64,000 nucleotides of DNA from positions 1 to 64,000 of the forward strand of contig CAJYXJ010000063.1 in NCBI GenBank assembly GCA_913778085.1, given 5' to 3'. Position numbers and translations under genes: made by a program. Under the pieces are notes generated by a model that searched no databases, had not been told where the DNA came from, and worked only from the letters and a program-made list of their open reading frames with translations. The stretch comes from an uncultured Chryseobacterium sp. Lineage in GTDB: Bacteria; Bacteroidota; Bacteroidia; Flavobacteriales; Weeksellaceae. Positions 43,434-52,356 of the stretch are shown in pieces. Positions within the stretch are counted from its first letter, which is position 1. The number at the start of each line of letters is the position of its first letter.

Positions 43434-43805
43434 ATGAAGATCAATCCCAATATTCTTGTAACGGTTCTCTTTTTCTTAACCTTCTTGGTTCATTTTTCGC
43501 TGTGGAAGTTTGTTTTCCATCTGGATGAAATTGTAATCGTGAAGTTTTATCTTTTCCTGAGCGTTATGTTTATGATGATGATTACGCTTATTGTCTTAAT
43601 CAACAGGGTAGCACCGGAATTTTTAGGTTTGTCGGTGATTGGTCTTATCCTTTTGAAATTCGGTCTGATGTACCTGATCAGAAAAAAACTAAACTTTGAG
43701 GCGTTTCCAGGCTATAAATTTCATTTTATCATTCCTTATTTTGTCCTGACAACATTACTTACGTACTATGCGATTAAGCTGATTAATCATGACAAAAAAC
43801 AGTAA
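43434..43805 (+). CDS. Small membrane protein upstream of the ATP synthase operon
   Basis: 123 residues with four membrane helices (about 8-28, 33-55, 62-84 and 96-117). Its position just before atpB is the place of AtpI in other bacteria, whose product helps assemble the c-ring. The sequence itself shows no clear AtpI motif. A promoter for atpB lies after it, so it may be independent. Likely an AtpI functional analogue, by position only. Confidence 0.7.
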   Translation: MKINPNILVTVLFFLTFLVHFSLWKFVFHLDEIVIVKFYLFLSVMFMMMITLIVLINRVAPEFLGLSVIGLILLKFGLMYLIRKKLNFEAFPGYKFHFIIPYFVLTTLLTYYAIKLINHDKKQ

Positions 43806-43814
43806 AATTATTTA

Positions 43815-43844
43815 TTGTAAACCAGAAAAAATATTATATTTTTG
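43815..43844 (+). promoter_or_regulatory. Promoter of the atp operon
   Basis: TTG at 43,815-43,817, a 19-base spacer, then TATTTTTG at 43,837-43,844. The atpB ATG is 22 bases further. This is a full consensus match. Confidence 0.75.
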
Positions 43845-43865
43845 CACAACGAAAAAAACCTATCA

Positions 43866-44966
43866 ATGTTTAAGAAATTCGCAGTTTTATTCTACAGTAT
43901 TTTTGTATTAAACTTAGTGTCTGCACAGCACGGTGAGGCTACTGCCGAGGCAGGTTCTGCTACCACGGAGCTTTCAGAGAAAGACAAAGTAAGTAAAGAA
44001 AACAAAGAGTACATCGATCATCACTTGTTGGATGCACACGACTTTACATTGATGGTGGATAAAGAAGGTCACCACATCGGTTTTCCGCTTCCTGTTATTT
44101 TTTATGATAACGGTATTCATTCTTTCATGAGCAATAAAGAAGGTTTCATTCATGGAGAAACAACGGAAGTAGACGGATCTTATTATAAATTACACCACGA
44201 AAAAATTTATAAGACGGATGCTGCCGGGAATTTAGCTTTCGATAAAGAAGGTCATGTAACTTCAGAAAAAGTATTGGACTTGTCCATTACGAAAAGTGTA
44301 CTGATCATCTTATTAACTTCAATTTTCATGTTGTTGTTATTTACAGGAATGGCCAAATCTTATAAAAAATCTCAGGTTCCTACAGGAGCAGCAAGATTCT
44401 TAGAGCCTTTGGTAATCTTCGTAAGAGACGAAATCGCTATCCCGAATATTGGACACAAGTATAAAAGATTCATTGGTTATTTATTAACGGTATTTTTCTT
44501 TATCTTATTTTTGAACGTATTGGGTTTAATGCCTTTCGGAATCAACGTTACCGGTAACATCACCATGACATTTTTCTTAGCGATCCTTACGTATCTTATT
44601 ACAACGTTCTCTGCGAATAAAGATTATTGGAAACATATTTTCTGGATGCCGGGTGTTCCTGTACCAATGAAACTGATTATGTTGCCGATCGAATTGTTAG
44701 GAACAATCACCAAGCCTTTCGCTTTGATGATCCGACTTTTTGCCAACATGACGGCAGGACACATTGTTGTAATGAGTTTGATCGGACTGATCTATGTGTT
44801 TAAAAATGTAGTTGCAGGTGTGGCTTTCCCTTTCCTTACCCTGGTGATTTATTTACTGGAAGTATTGGTGGCGTTCTTACAGGCTTATATCTTCACGATG
44901 TTATCCGCTTTATTTATCGGAATGGCTGTACAGGATCACGAGCACGAACACCACGCGGCTCACTAA
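43866..44966 (+). CDS. atpB: ATP synthase F0 subunit a
   Basis: 366 residues from the ATG at 43,866; an in-frame TTG at 43,842 falls in the promoter and is rejected. A signal-like N-terminus (about 1-20, ending VSAQ) and a long periplasmic domain (about 20-140, His/Lys/Asp-rich) precede the membrane part, as is usual in Bacteroidetes. The conserved MIRLFANMTAGHI carries the essential Arg of the proton path. The C-terminus is His/Glu-rich (HEHEHHAAH). First gene of atpBEFHAG. Confidence 0.96.
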   Translation: MFKKFAVLFYSIFVLNLVSAQHGEATAEAGSATTELSEKDKVSKENKEYIDHHLLDAHDFTLMVDKEGHHIGFPLPVIFYDNGIHSFMSNKEGFIHGETTEVDGSYYKLHHEKIYKTDAAGNLAFDKEGHVTSEKVLDLSITKSVLIILLTSIFMLLLFTGMAKSYKKSQVPTGAARFLEPLVIFVRDEIAIPNIGHKYKRFIGYLLTVFFFILFLNVLGLMPFGINVTGNITMTFFLAILTYLITTFSANKDYWKHIFWMPGVPVPMKLIMLPIELLGTITKPFALMIRLFANMTAGHIVVMSLIGLIYVFKNVVAGVAFPFLTLVIYLLEVLVAFLQAYIFTMLSALFIGMAVQDHEHEHHAAH

Positions 44967-45017
44967 TTAAAGTGTAAAAAATAGTAAGTAAGAGACAAAT
45001 TTTTAAAATTATATATT

Positions 45018-45212
45018 ATGGAAATCCCTAAAATTGTAGGTGCTGGTATCGTGGTACTAGGTGTAGGTATCGGTCTTGGTAAAATCGGAGCTGCTGCTCT
45101 TGAAGCTATCGCTAGACAACCTGAACAATCTGGAAAAATCCAAACAGCTATGCTTATCGCAGCTGCACTTGTAGAAGGTGTTGCGTTTGCTGCTCTATTC
45201 GCAGTAAACTAA
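45018..45212 (+). CDS. atpE: ATP synthase F0 subunit c
   Basis: 64 residues, two helices joined by the polar loop ARQPEQSGK (RQPE signature). The ion-binding carboxylate is the Glu in AALVEGVAF. The Gln expected in helix 1 of sodium-type c subunits is absent, so a proton-driven ring is likely. It is shorter than most c subunits. Expression must exceed that of its neighbours; the strong hairpin that follows may contribute. Confidence 0.96.
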   Translation: MEIPKIVGAGIVVLGVGIGLGKIGAAALEAIARQPEQSGKIQTAMLIAAALVEGVAFAALFAVN

Positions 45213-45221
45213 TTAAACTAA

Positions 45222-45258
45222 AACCACTATCCGTAACGGTTGGTTACAGATAGTGGTT
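45222..45258 (+). promoter_or_regulatory. Strong hairpin between atpE and atpF
   Basis: Arms 45,222-45,231 (AACCACTATC) and 45,249-45,258 (GATAGTGGTT) pair fully. After one C-A mismatch an inner GTAAC/GTTAC stem (33-37 with 43-47 of the same hundred) closes a 5-base loop: about 15 base pairs in all. No U run follows, so it looks like an mRNA-stabilising or processing hairpin rather than a full terminator. Confidence 0.7.
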
Positions 45259-45297
45259 ATTTAAGAAAAAAGTAATAATTATTTATACATTTATATA

Positions 45298-45795
45298 ATG
45301 GAATTAATTCACCAGTTTTCATCAGGATTATTTATTATCCAAACAGTTATTTTTCTGGCACTGTTATTCTTGTTAGGTAAATTCGCTTGGAAACCTATTT
45401 TAAAATCTATTAATGATAGAGAAACTTCTATTGTTGACGCTCTTAATCAGGCTACATTGGCAAGAAAAGAGATGGAAACTTTAAAAGAGGATAACGAAAG
45501 AATCATTCGTGAGGCTAAAATCGAAAGAGATGCCATCCTTAAAGAAGCGAGAGAAATCAGAGATAAAATCGTAGGTGAAGCTAAAGATGTTGCTAAATCT
45601 GAAGGTGATAAAATGATCGAAGCTGCTAAACAAACCATCAATGCTGAGAAAAATGCTGCTATGGCAGACATCAAATCTCAGATCGGTACATTATCAGTAA
45701 ACATCGCAGAATCGATCCTTCAGCAGAAACTGGACAACAGCGAAGCTCAAAACGAATTAGTTCAGAATTATTTAAACAAATCAAACCTTAACTAA
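45298..45795 (+). CDS. atpF: ATP synthase F0 subunit b
   Basis: 165 residues. One N-terminal membrane helix (about 10-30: FIIQTVIFLALLFLLGKFAW in part) and a long charged helix (40-150) that forms the peripheral stalk. WKPILKSINDRE matches the conserved start of the stalk. It ends 2 bases before atpH, so translation is probably coupled. Confidence 0.95.
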   Translation: MELIHQFSSGLFIIQTVIFLALLFLLGKFAWKPILKSINDRETSIVDALNQATLARKEMETLKEDNERIIREAKIERDAILKEAREIRDKIVGEAKDVAKSEGDKMIEAAKQTINAEKNAAMADIKSQIGTLSVNIAESILQQKLDNSEAQNELVQNYLNKSNLN

Positions 45796-45797
45796 GA

Positions 45798-46337
45798 ATG
45801 CTTACATCTAAAGTAGCTAAAAGATACGCACAAGGTTTACTTGATTTCACTAATGAGTCAGGTCAAACGGCTACTGTATTTTCTGAAATGAAAGATGTAG
45901 TGAAGATCATGAAAGAGTCTGCGGACTTAAACAAATTTTTCATGACGCCTTACATCGATTCTAAAAAGAAAGTAGAAGTAGCAAGTGAAATATTCAAAGG
46001 TTTATCGGTTTCCAGCCGCAATCTGATTACTTTGGTGATCAAGCACGGTCGTGAAAACCAGCTTAAAAATATTGCACAGGAATTCATCAACAAAGTAGAG
46101 GATATCAACGGGGTACAGAGAGTAACTCTTACAACGGCGACTCAGCTTTCCAAAGAAAACCTTGAGCAGATTTTAAGAACTTCCAATCTGGTTAACATCA
46201 ATACCAACTTCGATTTGCAGGTAAATGTAAAGCCTGAAATTTTAGGAGGTTATATTTTAAGAGTGGGAGACCAGCAGATCGATGCATCTGTAAAGTCTAA
46301 GCTTAACCAGGTTAAAAAAGACTTTAGCTTAAATTAA
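45798..46337 (+). CDS. atpH: ATP synthase F1 subunit delta
   Basis: 179 residues. [15 protein letters not shown] is the delta/OSCP N-terminus, and [20 protein letters not shown] near the end is the conserved C-terminal block. It connects the b stalk to the alpha/beta head. It sits 26 bases before atpA. Confidence 0.95.
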   Translation: MLTSKVAKRYAQGLLDFTNESGQTATVFSEMKDVVKIMKESADLNKFFMTPYIDSKKKVEVASEIFKGLSVSSRNLITLVIKHGRENQLKNIAQEFINKVEDINGVQRVTLTTATQLSKENLEQILRTSNLVNINTNFDLQVNVKPEILGGYILRVGDQQIDASVKSKLNQVKKDFSLN

Positions 46338-46363
46338 TTCAAAAAAGAAAAAACAACCATACA

Positions 46364-47941
46364 ATGGCAGAAATAAATCCGGCAGAAGTATCTGCGATCT
46401 TAAAACAGCAATTGGCCAACTTCGATACTCAATCAAACGTTGAGGAAGTAGGTACAGTTTTAACCATCGGTGATGGTATTGCTCGTGTATACGGGTTAGA
46501 AAACGTACAATACGGAGAGTTGGTGAAATTTTCTAGTGATGTAGAAGGTATTGTACTGAACCTTGAAGAAGACAACGTTGGGGTTGCGCTACTTGGTGAA
46601 AGTAAATTAGTAAAAGAAGGAGACACTGTAAGAAGAACCAACACCATCTCATCAATCAAAGTAGGAGAAGGTATGTTGGGAAGAGTAGTAGATACTTTGG
46701 GTAACCCTATCGATGGTAAAGGTCCTATCACAGGAGATTTATACGAAATGCCATTGGAAAGAAAAGCACCGGGAGTTATCTACAGACAGCCGGTAACTGA
46801 GCCTTTACAGTCCGGTATCGTGGCCATCGACTCCATGATCCCTGTAGGAAGAGGACAGAGAGAGCTTATCATCGGTGACAGACAGACCGGTAAAACTACT
46901 GTTGCGATCGATACCATCATCAACCAGAGAGAATTCTATGATGCAGGACAGCCTGTATACTGTATATATGTTGCGATCGGACAGAAAGCGTCTACCGTAG
47001 CACAAATCGTTAAAACTTTATCAGACAAAGGAGCTTTGGCTTACACCGTAATCGTTGCAGCTAATGCTTCAGATCCGGTTCCGATGCAGGTTTATTCTGC
47101 TATGGCAGGAGCTTCCATCGGGGAGTTCTTCAGAGATACCGGAAGACCGGCTTTGATCGTTTATGATGATCTGTCCAAGCAGGCGGTTGCTTACCGTGAG
47201 CTTTCTCTTCTATTGAGAAGACCACCGGGCCGTGAAGCTTACCCAGGGGACGTTTTCTATCTTCACTCCAGATTATTGGAAAGAGCGGCAAAAGTAATCG
47301 CTGACGATACCATTGCAAGCCAGATGAACGACTTACCGGAATCTTTAAAGCCAATCGTAAAAGGAGGAGGATCATTAACGGCACTTCCGATTATCGAAAC
47401 TCAGGCAGGTGACGTTTCTGCGTATATCCCGACCAACGTAATCTCTATTACCGACGGGCAGATCTTCCTGGAGTCTGATTTATTCAACTCAGGGGTTCGT
47501 CCGGCGATCAACGTGGGGATCTCCGTATCAAGGGTAGGAGGTAACGCTCAGATCAAATCAATGAAAAAAGTTTCTGGTACATTAAAACTAGACCAGGCTC
47601 AGTATAAAGAATTGGAAGCGTTTGCTAAATTCGGTTCCGATCTTGATGCCTCTACTTTGGCGGTTATCTCGAAAGGAGAAAGAAACGTGGAGCTTTTGAA
47701 GCAGCCGGTTAACTCTCCGCTTCCGGTAGACAGCCAGGTAGCGATGATCTATGCAGGAACTGAGAATTTATTGAGAAACGTTCCGATCAGAAAAGTAAAA
47801 GAATTCCAGACTGAATATATCGAATTCCTGAGATCCAAGCACCCGGATACAATGGCGGCTATCAAAGCAGGAAAAATCGATGATTCCATCACCAGCGTTC
47901 TTAAGCAGGCAGCTAACGATTTAGCTTCTAAATATAACTAA
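46364..47941 (+). CDS. atpA: ATP synthase F1 subunit alpha
   Basis: 525 residues. P-loop GDRQTGKT (near 169-176), [20 protein letters not shown] and [13 protein letters not shown] are conserved alpha-subunit blocks. It forms the non-catalytic nucleotide sites of the F1 head together with the beta subunit, whose gene (atpD) is not in this operon and must be elsewhere. The spacer to atpG holds low-complexity repeats. Confidence 0.97.
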   Translation: MAEINPAEVSAILKQQLANFDTQSNVEEVGTVLTIGDGIARVYGLENVQYGELVKFSSDVEGIVLNLEEDNVGVALLGESKLVKEGDTVRRTNTISSIKVGEGMLGRVVDTLGNPIDGKGPITGDLYEMPLERKAPGVIYRQPVTEPLQSGIVAIDSMIPVGRGQRELIIGDRQTGKTTVAIDTIINQREFYDAGQPVYCIYVAIGQKASTVAQIVKTLSDKGALAYTVIVAANASDPVPMQVYSAMAGASIGEFFRDTGRPALIVYDDLSKQAVAYRELSLLLRRPPGREAYPGDVFYLHSRLLERAAKVIADDTIASQMNDLPESLKPIVKGGGSLTALPIIETQAGDVSAYIPTNVISITDGQIFLESDLFNSGVRPAINVGISVSRVGGNAQIKSMKKVSGTLKLDQAQYKELEAFAKFGSDLDASTLAVISKGERNVELLKQPVNSPLPVDSQVAMIYAGTENLLRNVPIRKVKEFQTEYIEFLRSKHPDTMAAIKAGKIDDSITSVLKQAANDLASKYN

Positions 47942-47950
47942 AAATTCAAT

Positions 47951-48001
47951 GTTTAAGGTTTAGAATTAAATGTTTTAGACCTTAAACTTTAGACCTTAAA
48001 C
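47951..48001 (+). repeat. CTTAAAC-type repeats in the atpA-atpG spacer
   Basis: GTTTAAGG at 47,951-47,958 can pair with CCTTAAAC at either 47,980-47,987 or 47,994-48,001. The spacer consists almost only of such short words, so alternative hairpins can form just before the atpG start. Confidence 0.55.
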
Positions 48002-48015
48002 CTTGAACCAAAATA

Positions 48016-48879
48016 ATGGCAAACTTAAAAGAAATACGAGGCAGAATTACATCAATTTCATCAACGATGCAGATTACCCGTGCCATGAAAATGGTTTCCG
48101 CTGCGAAACTTAAAAAAGCACAGGACGCCATCGTGATGTTGAGACCTTATTCTGAAAAACTTCAGGAACTGATCCAGAATGTAAATTCAAGCTCGGATCC
48201 CGACCAGATTTCGGTTTATGCTCAGAAAAGACAGGTGAGAAGAATCCTTTTCATCGCCGTTACTTCAAACAGAGGTCTTGCAGGAGCTTTTAACTCATCC
48301 ATCGTTAAGGAACTGAATATCCAGTTTCAGAACAATTCCCAATACGAAGTAGAAGTACTTTCTATCGGTAAAAAAGCTTTCGATGCGGTAAGAAGAACCC
48401 GTACGGTATATGCCAATGAAAGCGGAATTTACGATAAACTGAGCTTTGAAGCGGTTTCCCATGTTGCAGAAGCGGTAATGGACAGTTTCAGAGAAGGTAA
48501 ATTTGACGAAGTTTATTTAATTTATAATAAATTCGTGAATGCCGCTACTCAGGAAGTAACGACCGAACAGCTTCTTCCGATTTCAATGCCTGAAACTACG
48601 GAACCTCAGGTGGAGACGGACTACATCTTTGAACCGAGCAGAGCGGAAATCCTTGACAATCTGATTCCTAAATCCATTAAGACCCAGGTTTTCAAAGCAG
48701 TTCTTGATTCTGTAGCTTCCGAACACGGAGCGAGAATGACAGCCATGCATAAAGCAACCGATAATGCCCAGGCATTGAAAAATGATCTGGTTATTTTCTA
48801 TAATAAAGCAAGACAGGCAGCCATTACCAACGAGATCCTTGAGATCGTTTCCGGAGCTGAAGCTTTGAAAAATTCATAA
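48016..48879 (+). CDS. atpG: ATP synthase F1 subunit gamma
   Basis: 287 residues. N-terminal LKEIRGRITSISSTMQITRAMKMVSAAKL (in two halves) and C-terminal SEHGARMTAMHKATDNA are the conserved coiled-coil ends that form the central rotor shaft. Last gene of the operon, followed by a terminator. Confidence 0.96.
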   Translation: MANLKEIRGRITSISSTMQITRAMKMVSAAKLKKAQDAIVMLRPYSEKLQELIQNVNSSSDPDQISVYAQKRQVRRILFIAVTSNRGLAGAFNSSIVKELNIQFQNNSQYEVEVLSIGKKAFDAVRRTRTVYANESGIYDKLSFEAVSHVAEAVMDSFREGKFDEVYLIYNKFVNAATQEVTTEQLLPISMPETTEPQVETDYIFEPSRAEILDNLIPKSIKTQVFKAVLDSVASEHGARMTAMHKATDNAQALKNDLVIFYNKARQAAITNEILEIVSGAEALKNS

Positions 48880-48908
48880 ATAATTATTTTACCATAGTAT
48901 TTATATTG

Positions 48909-48937
48909 AAGCATCGTATACCACGATGCTTTTTTTG
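48909..48937 (+). terminator. Terminator of the atp operon
   Basis: AGCATCGT and ACGATGCT form an 8-bp stem with a 5-base loop, followed by seven T and TTG. The tail overlaps the -33 element of the next promoter. Confidence 0.85.
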
Positions 48938-48961
48938 TTATTTTTATTTTGTATATATTTG
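48935..48961 (+). promoter_or_regulatory. Promoter of the CorC/TlyC-like gene
   Basis: TTG at 48,935-48,937 and TATATTTG at 48,954-48,961 with a 16-base spacer, one less than usual. The ATG is 27 bases after the -7 box. Confidence 0.6.
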
Positions 48962-48987
48962 TAGCAACAAATTTATATCACTTCTAA

Positions 48988-50346
48988 ATGGACTCGGACA
49001 TAGTCAGGCTTTTGCTGGCCGTATTACTTGTTTTACTTAATGGCTTCTTCGTAGCCGCAGAATTTTCAATCGTTAAAGTTCGTTACTCACAGATCCAGTT
49101 GAAAGCCGCAGAGGGAAACTCGATGGCCAAACAGGCAGAGCACATCATCAAGCATCTTGATGAGTACCTCTCCGCCACACAGCTTGGGATCACATTGGCT
49201 TCCCTTGCCCTCGGTTGGGTAGGAGAAAGTGCCTTACATCATATTGTGGAAAATATTTTTGATTCTCTTAGCGTTGAACTCAGCCAAGCTACCGTTACTT
49301 CAATTTCGGTAATTACGAGTTTTGTCCTGATTACGATTATGCATATTGTTTTCGGAGAGCTGATCCCGAAATCCATTGCGATCAGGAAATCGGAATCTAC
49401 GACTATGGCGACGGCCATCCCGTTAAGGGTTTTTTATACCGTATTCAAGCCATTTATCTGGTTGATGAATCTGATGTCCAATACCTTTTTAAGGCTGGTA
49501 AAAATCCATCCGGCGTCAGAGCATGAAATCCACTCCACGGAAGAACTCCAGCTTTTGGTGAAGCAAAGCGCAGACAGCGGGGAAATTGAGGAAGAAAACT
49601 ACGAAATTATTAAAAATGCCTTTGATTTTACGGACCATTCGGCCAAGCAGATCATGGTGCCGCGTCAGAACATCACGTCTATCGATTTTGAGGAAGATGT
49701 AAACGAGATCATTAATAAGATCATGGACAGCGGCTATTCCAGGATTCCCGTTTATCTGGATTCGATCGATAACATCATCGGTATCCTCTATACCAAGGAA
49801 ATTATCAGGGAATTTGTAAAGAGAAAAGGCGAGCTGAACCATGATGATCTTAAGGAGCTCATGAGAGATGCCTTCTTTGTAGTGGGAAGCAAAAAGATTT
49901 CGGACCTGCTGAAAATTTTCCAGCAGAAAAAGCAGCATTTGGCTATTGTCATTGATGAATTCGGCGGAACGGAAGGTATTATTACCCTGGAAGACATTCT
50001 TGAAGAGTTGGTGGGAGAAATTCAGGATGAAGAAGACGACGAAGAGAAAATCGTAGATAAGATCGGAGAAAACACCTATTGGGTGCAGGCCACTCAACCG
50101 CTGGACGAGATCAATGAATTTTTACCGAAGAAACTTTCTCTTTCAGAGGAAAGCGAGTACAATACCCTGGCAGGATTTATACTTCATGCATTAGAAGATA
50201 TTCCGGAAGAGAACCAGGAATTCGAACTTGAAAATTACCAGTTCAAAATTCTTAAAATGAATAACAAGAGCGTCGAATTGGTAGAGCTGGTTTATGAAGA
50301 ACCCAACAACATCAACGATCTGGCGGAAAAAATAGGAGAAGTTTAA
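48988..50346 (+). CDS. CNNM/CorC-type membrane protein with CBS domains
   Basis: 452 residues: an N-terminal CNNM (DUF21) domain of about four membrane segments (1-190), two CBS domains (about 215-340: IMVPRQNITSID, SRIPVYLDSIDNIIGILY in two parts, and GGTEGIITLEDILEELVG in two parts), and a C-terminal CorC/HlyC domain (about 355-440). The family is often annotated as hemolysin but is better linked to magnesium/cobalt efflux. A 19-base gap leads to clpS. Confidence 0.9.
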   Translation: MDSDIVRLLLAVLLVLLNGFFVAAEFSIVKVRYSQIQLKAAEGNSMAKQAEHIIKHLDEYLSATQLGITLASLALGWVGESALHHIVENIFDSLSVELSQATVTSISVITSFVLITIMHIVFGELIPKSIAIRKSESTTMATAIPLRVFYTVFKPFIWLMNLMSNTFLRLVKIHPASEHEIHSTEELQLLVKQSADSGEIEEENYEIIKNAFDFTDHSAKQIMVPRQNITSIDFEEDVNEIINKIMDSGYSRIPVYLDSIDNIIGILYTKEIIREFVKRKGELNHDDLKELMRDAFFVVGSKKISDLLKIFQQKKQHLAIVIDEFGGTEGIITLEDILEELVGEIQDEEDDEEKIVDKIGENTYWVQATQPLDEINEFLPKKLSLSEESEYNTLAGFILHALEDIPEENQEFELENYQFKILKMNNKSVELVELVYEEPNNINDLAEKIGEV

Positions 50347-50365
50347 TCTGTTTAAACAAATAAAA

Positions 50366-50668
50366 ATGTTTTACAACCATATAAAAGATTACGACGACCC
50401 GAAACGGAAGTACGAAGAAGAAGTCCTAGTACTGGATGATACGGATGAAGTCTATAAGCTTGTCCTGCATAATGATGACATCCATACCTTCGATTATGTA
50501 ATCGATTCTTTAATTGAAATATGCAAGCATACTTTAGAACAGGCAGAGCAATGTACGCTGCTGGTTCATTTCAAAGGCAAATGCACGGTAAAAACAGGCT
50601 CACTGGATTTACTGAAGCCTATGCATGAAAAATTACTTTCAAGGGAATTAACCAGCGAAATCGTATAA
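50366..50668 (+). CDS. clpS: ClpS adaptor protein
   Basis: 100 residues. VYKLVLHNDDIHTFDYVIDSL (two halves) contains the LxNDDxHTF pocket that binds N-degrons, and EQAEQCTLLVHFKGK is the second conserved block. ClpS delivers N-end-rule substrates to ClpAP/ClpCP. It follows the CorC-like gene by 19 bases and ends at a strong terminator. Confidence 0.92.
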   Translation: MFYNHIKDYDDPKRKYEEEVLVLDDTDEVYKLVLHNDDIHTFDYVIDSLIEICKHTLEQAEQCTLLVHFKGKCTVKTGSLDLLKPMHEKLLSRELTSEIV

Positions 50669-50671
50669 TAT

Positions 50672-50697
50672 AATCCGGCACATCGCCGGATTTTTTG
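50672..50697 (+). terminator. Terminator after clpS
   Basis: AATCCGGC pairs with GCCGGATT around a 5-base loop, followed by TTTTG. Confidence 0.85.
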
Positions 50698-50810
50698 TTG
50701 GGTAAAACACATGGTTTGAAATATAGATTAACGGGCTAGAGATAGGATGAGAGATGCTAAAATTTATTCGGGATTAATAAGAGTTTATTCTGATAAAAAA
50801 TCCGGATATT

Positions 50811-50875
50811 TGCTCATGAGCTGAGCATGGCGCAACCGGAAAATTTGGCGCAACAATTTTACCTGAACCTTAGCG
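50811..50875 (+). repeat. Duplicated intergenic segment, copy 1
   Basis: It begins TGCTCATGAGCTGAGC and contains GGCGCAACAATTTTACCTG, matching copy 2 apart from a short internal length difference (about four to six bases) and scattered changes. Confidence 0.7.
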
Positions 50876-51038
50876 TTTCTCTGTTTAAGTGAAATCCAGC
50901 CAATCACATTTTCAAATTAACTGACCTGTCTTTATTTTTGCTTTGTAAAGTCCATATTCTCATTAATATTCCGGCTTTAACCATCAGCATCAGATTGACA
51001 CTCTTACATTGCACATTATGCCGACCAACACGAAGGAT

Positions 51039-51109
51039 TGCTCATTTGCTGAGCGAAGCGCCCTTGCGCCCGGAAAATAGGCGCAACAATTTTACCTGAA
51101 ATCTTTGCG
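51039..51109 (+). repeat. Duplicated intergenic segment, copy 2
   Basis: It begins TGCTCATTTGCTGAGC, has a longer GCGCCCTTGCGCCC middle, and shares GGCGCAACAATTTTACCTG with copy 1. Confidence 0.7.
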
Positions 51110-51214
51110 GGCATTGCGCTTTAATAAAATTTATTTACCCTTTAAAATAAATTAATTTTATCCTTAAGAAACGCCGATCTTCCTTCATCTGCTTCCGGCT
51201 TTTAAATAAAATAG

Positions 51215-51222
51215 TATATTTG
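51215..51222 (+). promoter_or_regulatory. -7 box before udk
   Basis: TATATTTG matches TAnnTTTG, 26 bases before the ATG at 51,249. No clear -33 TTG. Confidence 0.5.
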
Positions 51223-51248
51223 TAAAAACTATAAAAGAATAAAAAAGA

Positions 51249-51863
51249 ATGCTTGTAATAGGAATTGCGGGAGGTACAGGATCCGGCAAAACGACGGTGG
51301 TAGACAAAATTATCCAGCAGCTGGATATTGAAGGAATGAACATTCTTTCACAGGACAATTATTATCATGATAACCACAATCTCACCCTTGTTGAGCGGGA
51401 AGCGCTGAACTATGACCATCCGAAATCCATCGATTTCGATTTATTGATCAAACATGTGAGAGCATTAAAAAACAATCAGCCGATCGAGCAGCCGATTTAC
51501 AGCTTCGTAACCCACTCCAGAACCGGAGATCATGTCACGGTAGAACCTAAAAACGTATTGGTAGTAGAAGGCATCCTGGTGCTTACTAATAAGGAGCTGC
51601 TGAAGGAATTCGATCTTAAGGTATTCGTACATGCCGATTCCGATGAAAGACTGATCAGGAGAATCAGGAGAGATACGCAGGAAAGGGGAAGAGACCTTAA
51701 CGAGGTGCTGCACCGTTACCAGACTACTTTAAAGCCGATGCACCAGGAATTCATCGAGCCTTCAAAAAATGAAGCGGATCTGATTATCCCGAACATGAGG
51801 CAGAATTCTGTAGCTATTGACTTTTTAACTACCGTTATAAAAAATTCTTTGAGAAAACATTAG
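51249..51863 (+). CDS. udk: Uridine kinase
   Basis: 204 residues. P-loop GIAGGTGSGKTTVV (5-18), then SQDNYYHDN and NYDHPKSIDFD, the substrate-binding blocks of uridine/cytidine kinase, and RLIRRIRRDTQERGR, the lid with its arginines. It phosphorylates uridine and cytidine in pyrimidine salvage. It precedes the divIC-like gene by 2 bases, an operon pairing that recurs in Flavobacteria as far as I recall. Confidence 0.95.
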   Translation: MLVIGIAGGTGSGKTTVVDKIIQQLDIEGMNILSQDNYYHDNHNLTLVEREALNYDHPKSIDFDLLIKHVRALKNNQPIEQPIYSFVTHSRTGDHVTVEPKNVLVVEGILVLTNKELLKEFDLKVFVHADSDERLIRRIRRDTQERGRDLNEVLHRYQTTLKPMHQEFIEPSKNEADLIIPNMRQNSVAIDFLTTVIKNSLRKH

Positions 51864-51865
51864 TC

Positions 51866-52222
51866 ATGAAAGAAAATAAACTGATCCGAGACATCCAGCC
51901 CAAATCCGAGACATTCAAGCTTATCCAGAATTACATTCTGAATAAATATACGATCACGATCTGCCTGTTTCTGGTCTGGATGATTTTCTTTGATAAAACT
52001 TCTTTCCTCGTTATCAACGAGCTCAACGGTGAAATCAGCAAATACGAAGAGCAGCTTCAATACTATAAAACCGAATATGAAAAAAATGATGCGTTTTATA
52101 AAAAGCTGATGAACAACAAATCCGAAAAGGAAAAATACGCCCGTGAAAATTACTTCATGAAAAAACCGAATGAAGAAATTTTTATTCTGGTCGTAGACAG
52201 CACGAAGATTGCAAAAAAATAA
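51866..52222 (+). CDS. FtsB/DivIC-type septum protein
   Basis: 118 residues. Cytoplasmic N-terminus (1-28), one membrane helix (about 29-46: TITICLFLVWMIFF), then a coiled coil (52-88) and YARENYFMKKPNEEIF, the conserved segment of the DivIC/FtsB family that works with FtsL and FtsQ in the divisome. It starts 2 bases after udk. Confidence 0.88.
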   Translation: MKENKLIRDIQPKSETFKLIQNYILNKYTITICLFLVWMIFFDKTSFLVINELNGEISKYEEQLQYYKTEYEKNDAFYKKLMNNKSEKEKYARENYFMKKPNEEIFILVVDSTKIAKK

Positions 52223-52300
52223 TTAAAAAGTGAATCGTGAATGGTGAATTCGCTGCTTGTCAATTTTTTAAATAAAAGACATTTATAAAATTCACCTGCA
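52223..52300 (+). repeat. GTGAAT...ATTCAC spacer element, copy A
   Basis: It starts AAAAAGTGAATCGTGAATGG and ends near AAATTCACCTGC. It matches the spacer after etfA (62,265-62,335) in order and wording, with inverted GTGAATT/AATTCAC ends. Confidence 0.5.
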
Positions 52301-52356
52301 ATTCAAAATTAACAATTCATCATCGACTATCCACCACCACCCAAAATCTATACGCC

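Larger units (their letters stand above)
50698..51214. other. Gene-free region with a duplicated segment
   Basis: No supportable gene in about 515 bases. It contains two copies of a roughly 65-70 base segment (50,811-50,875 and 51,039-51,109). Confidence 0.6.
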
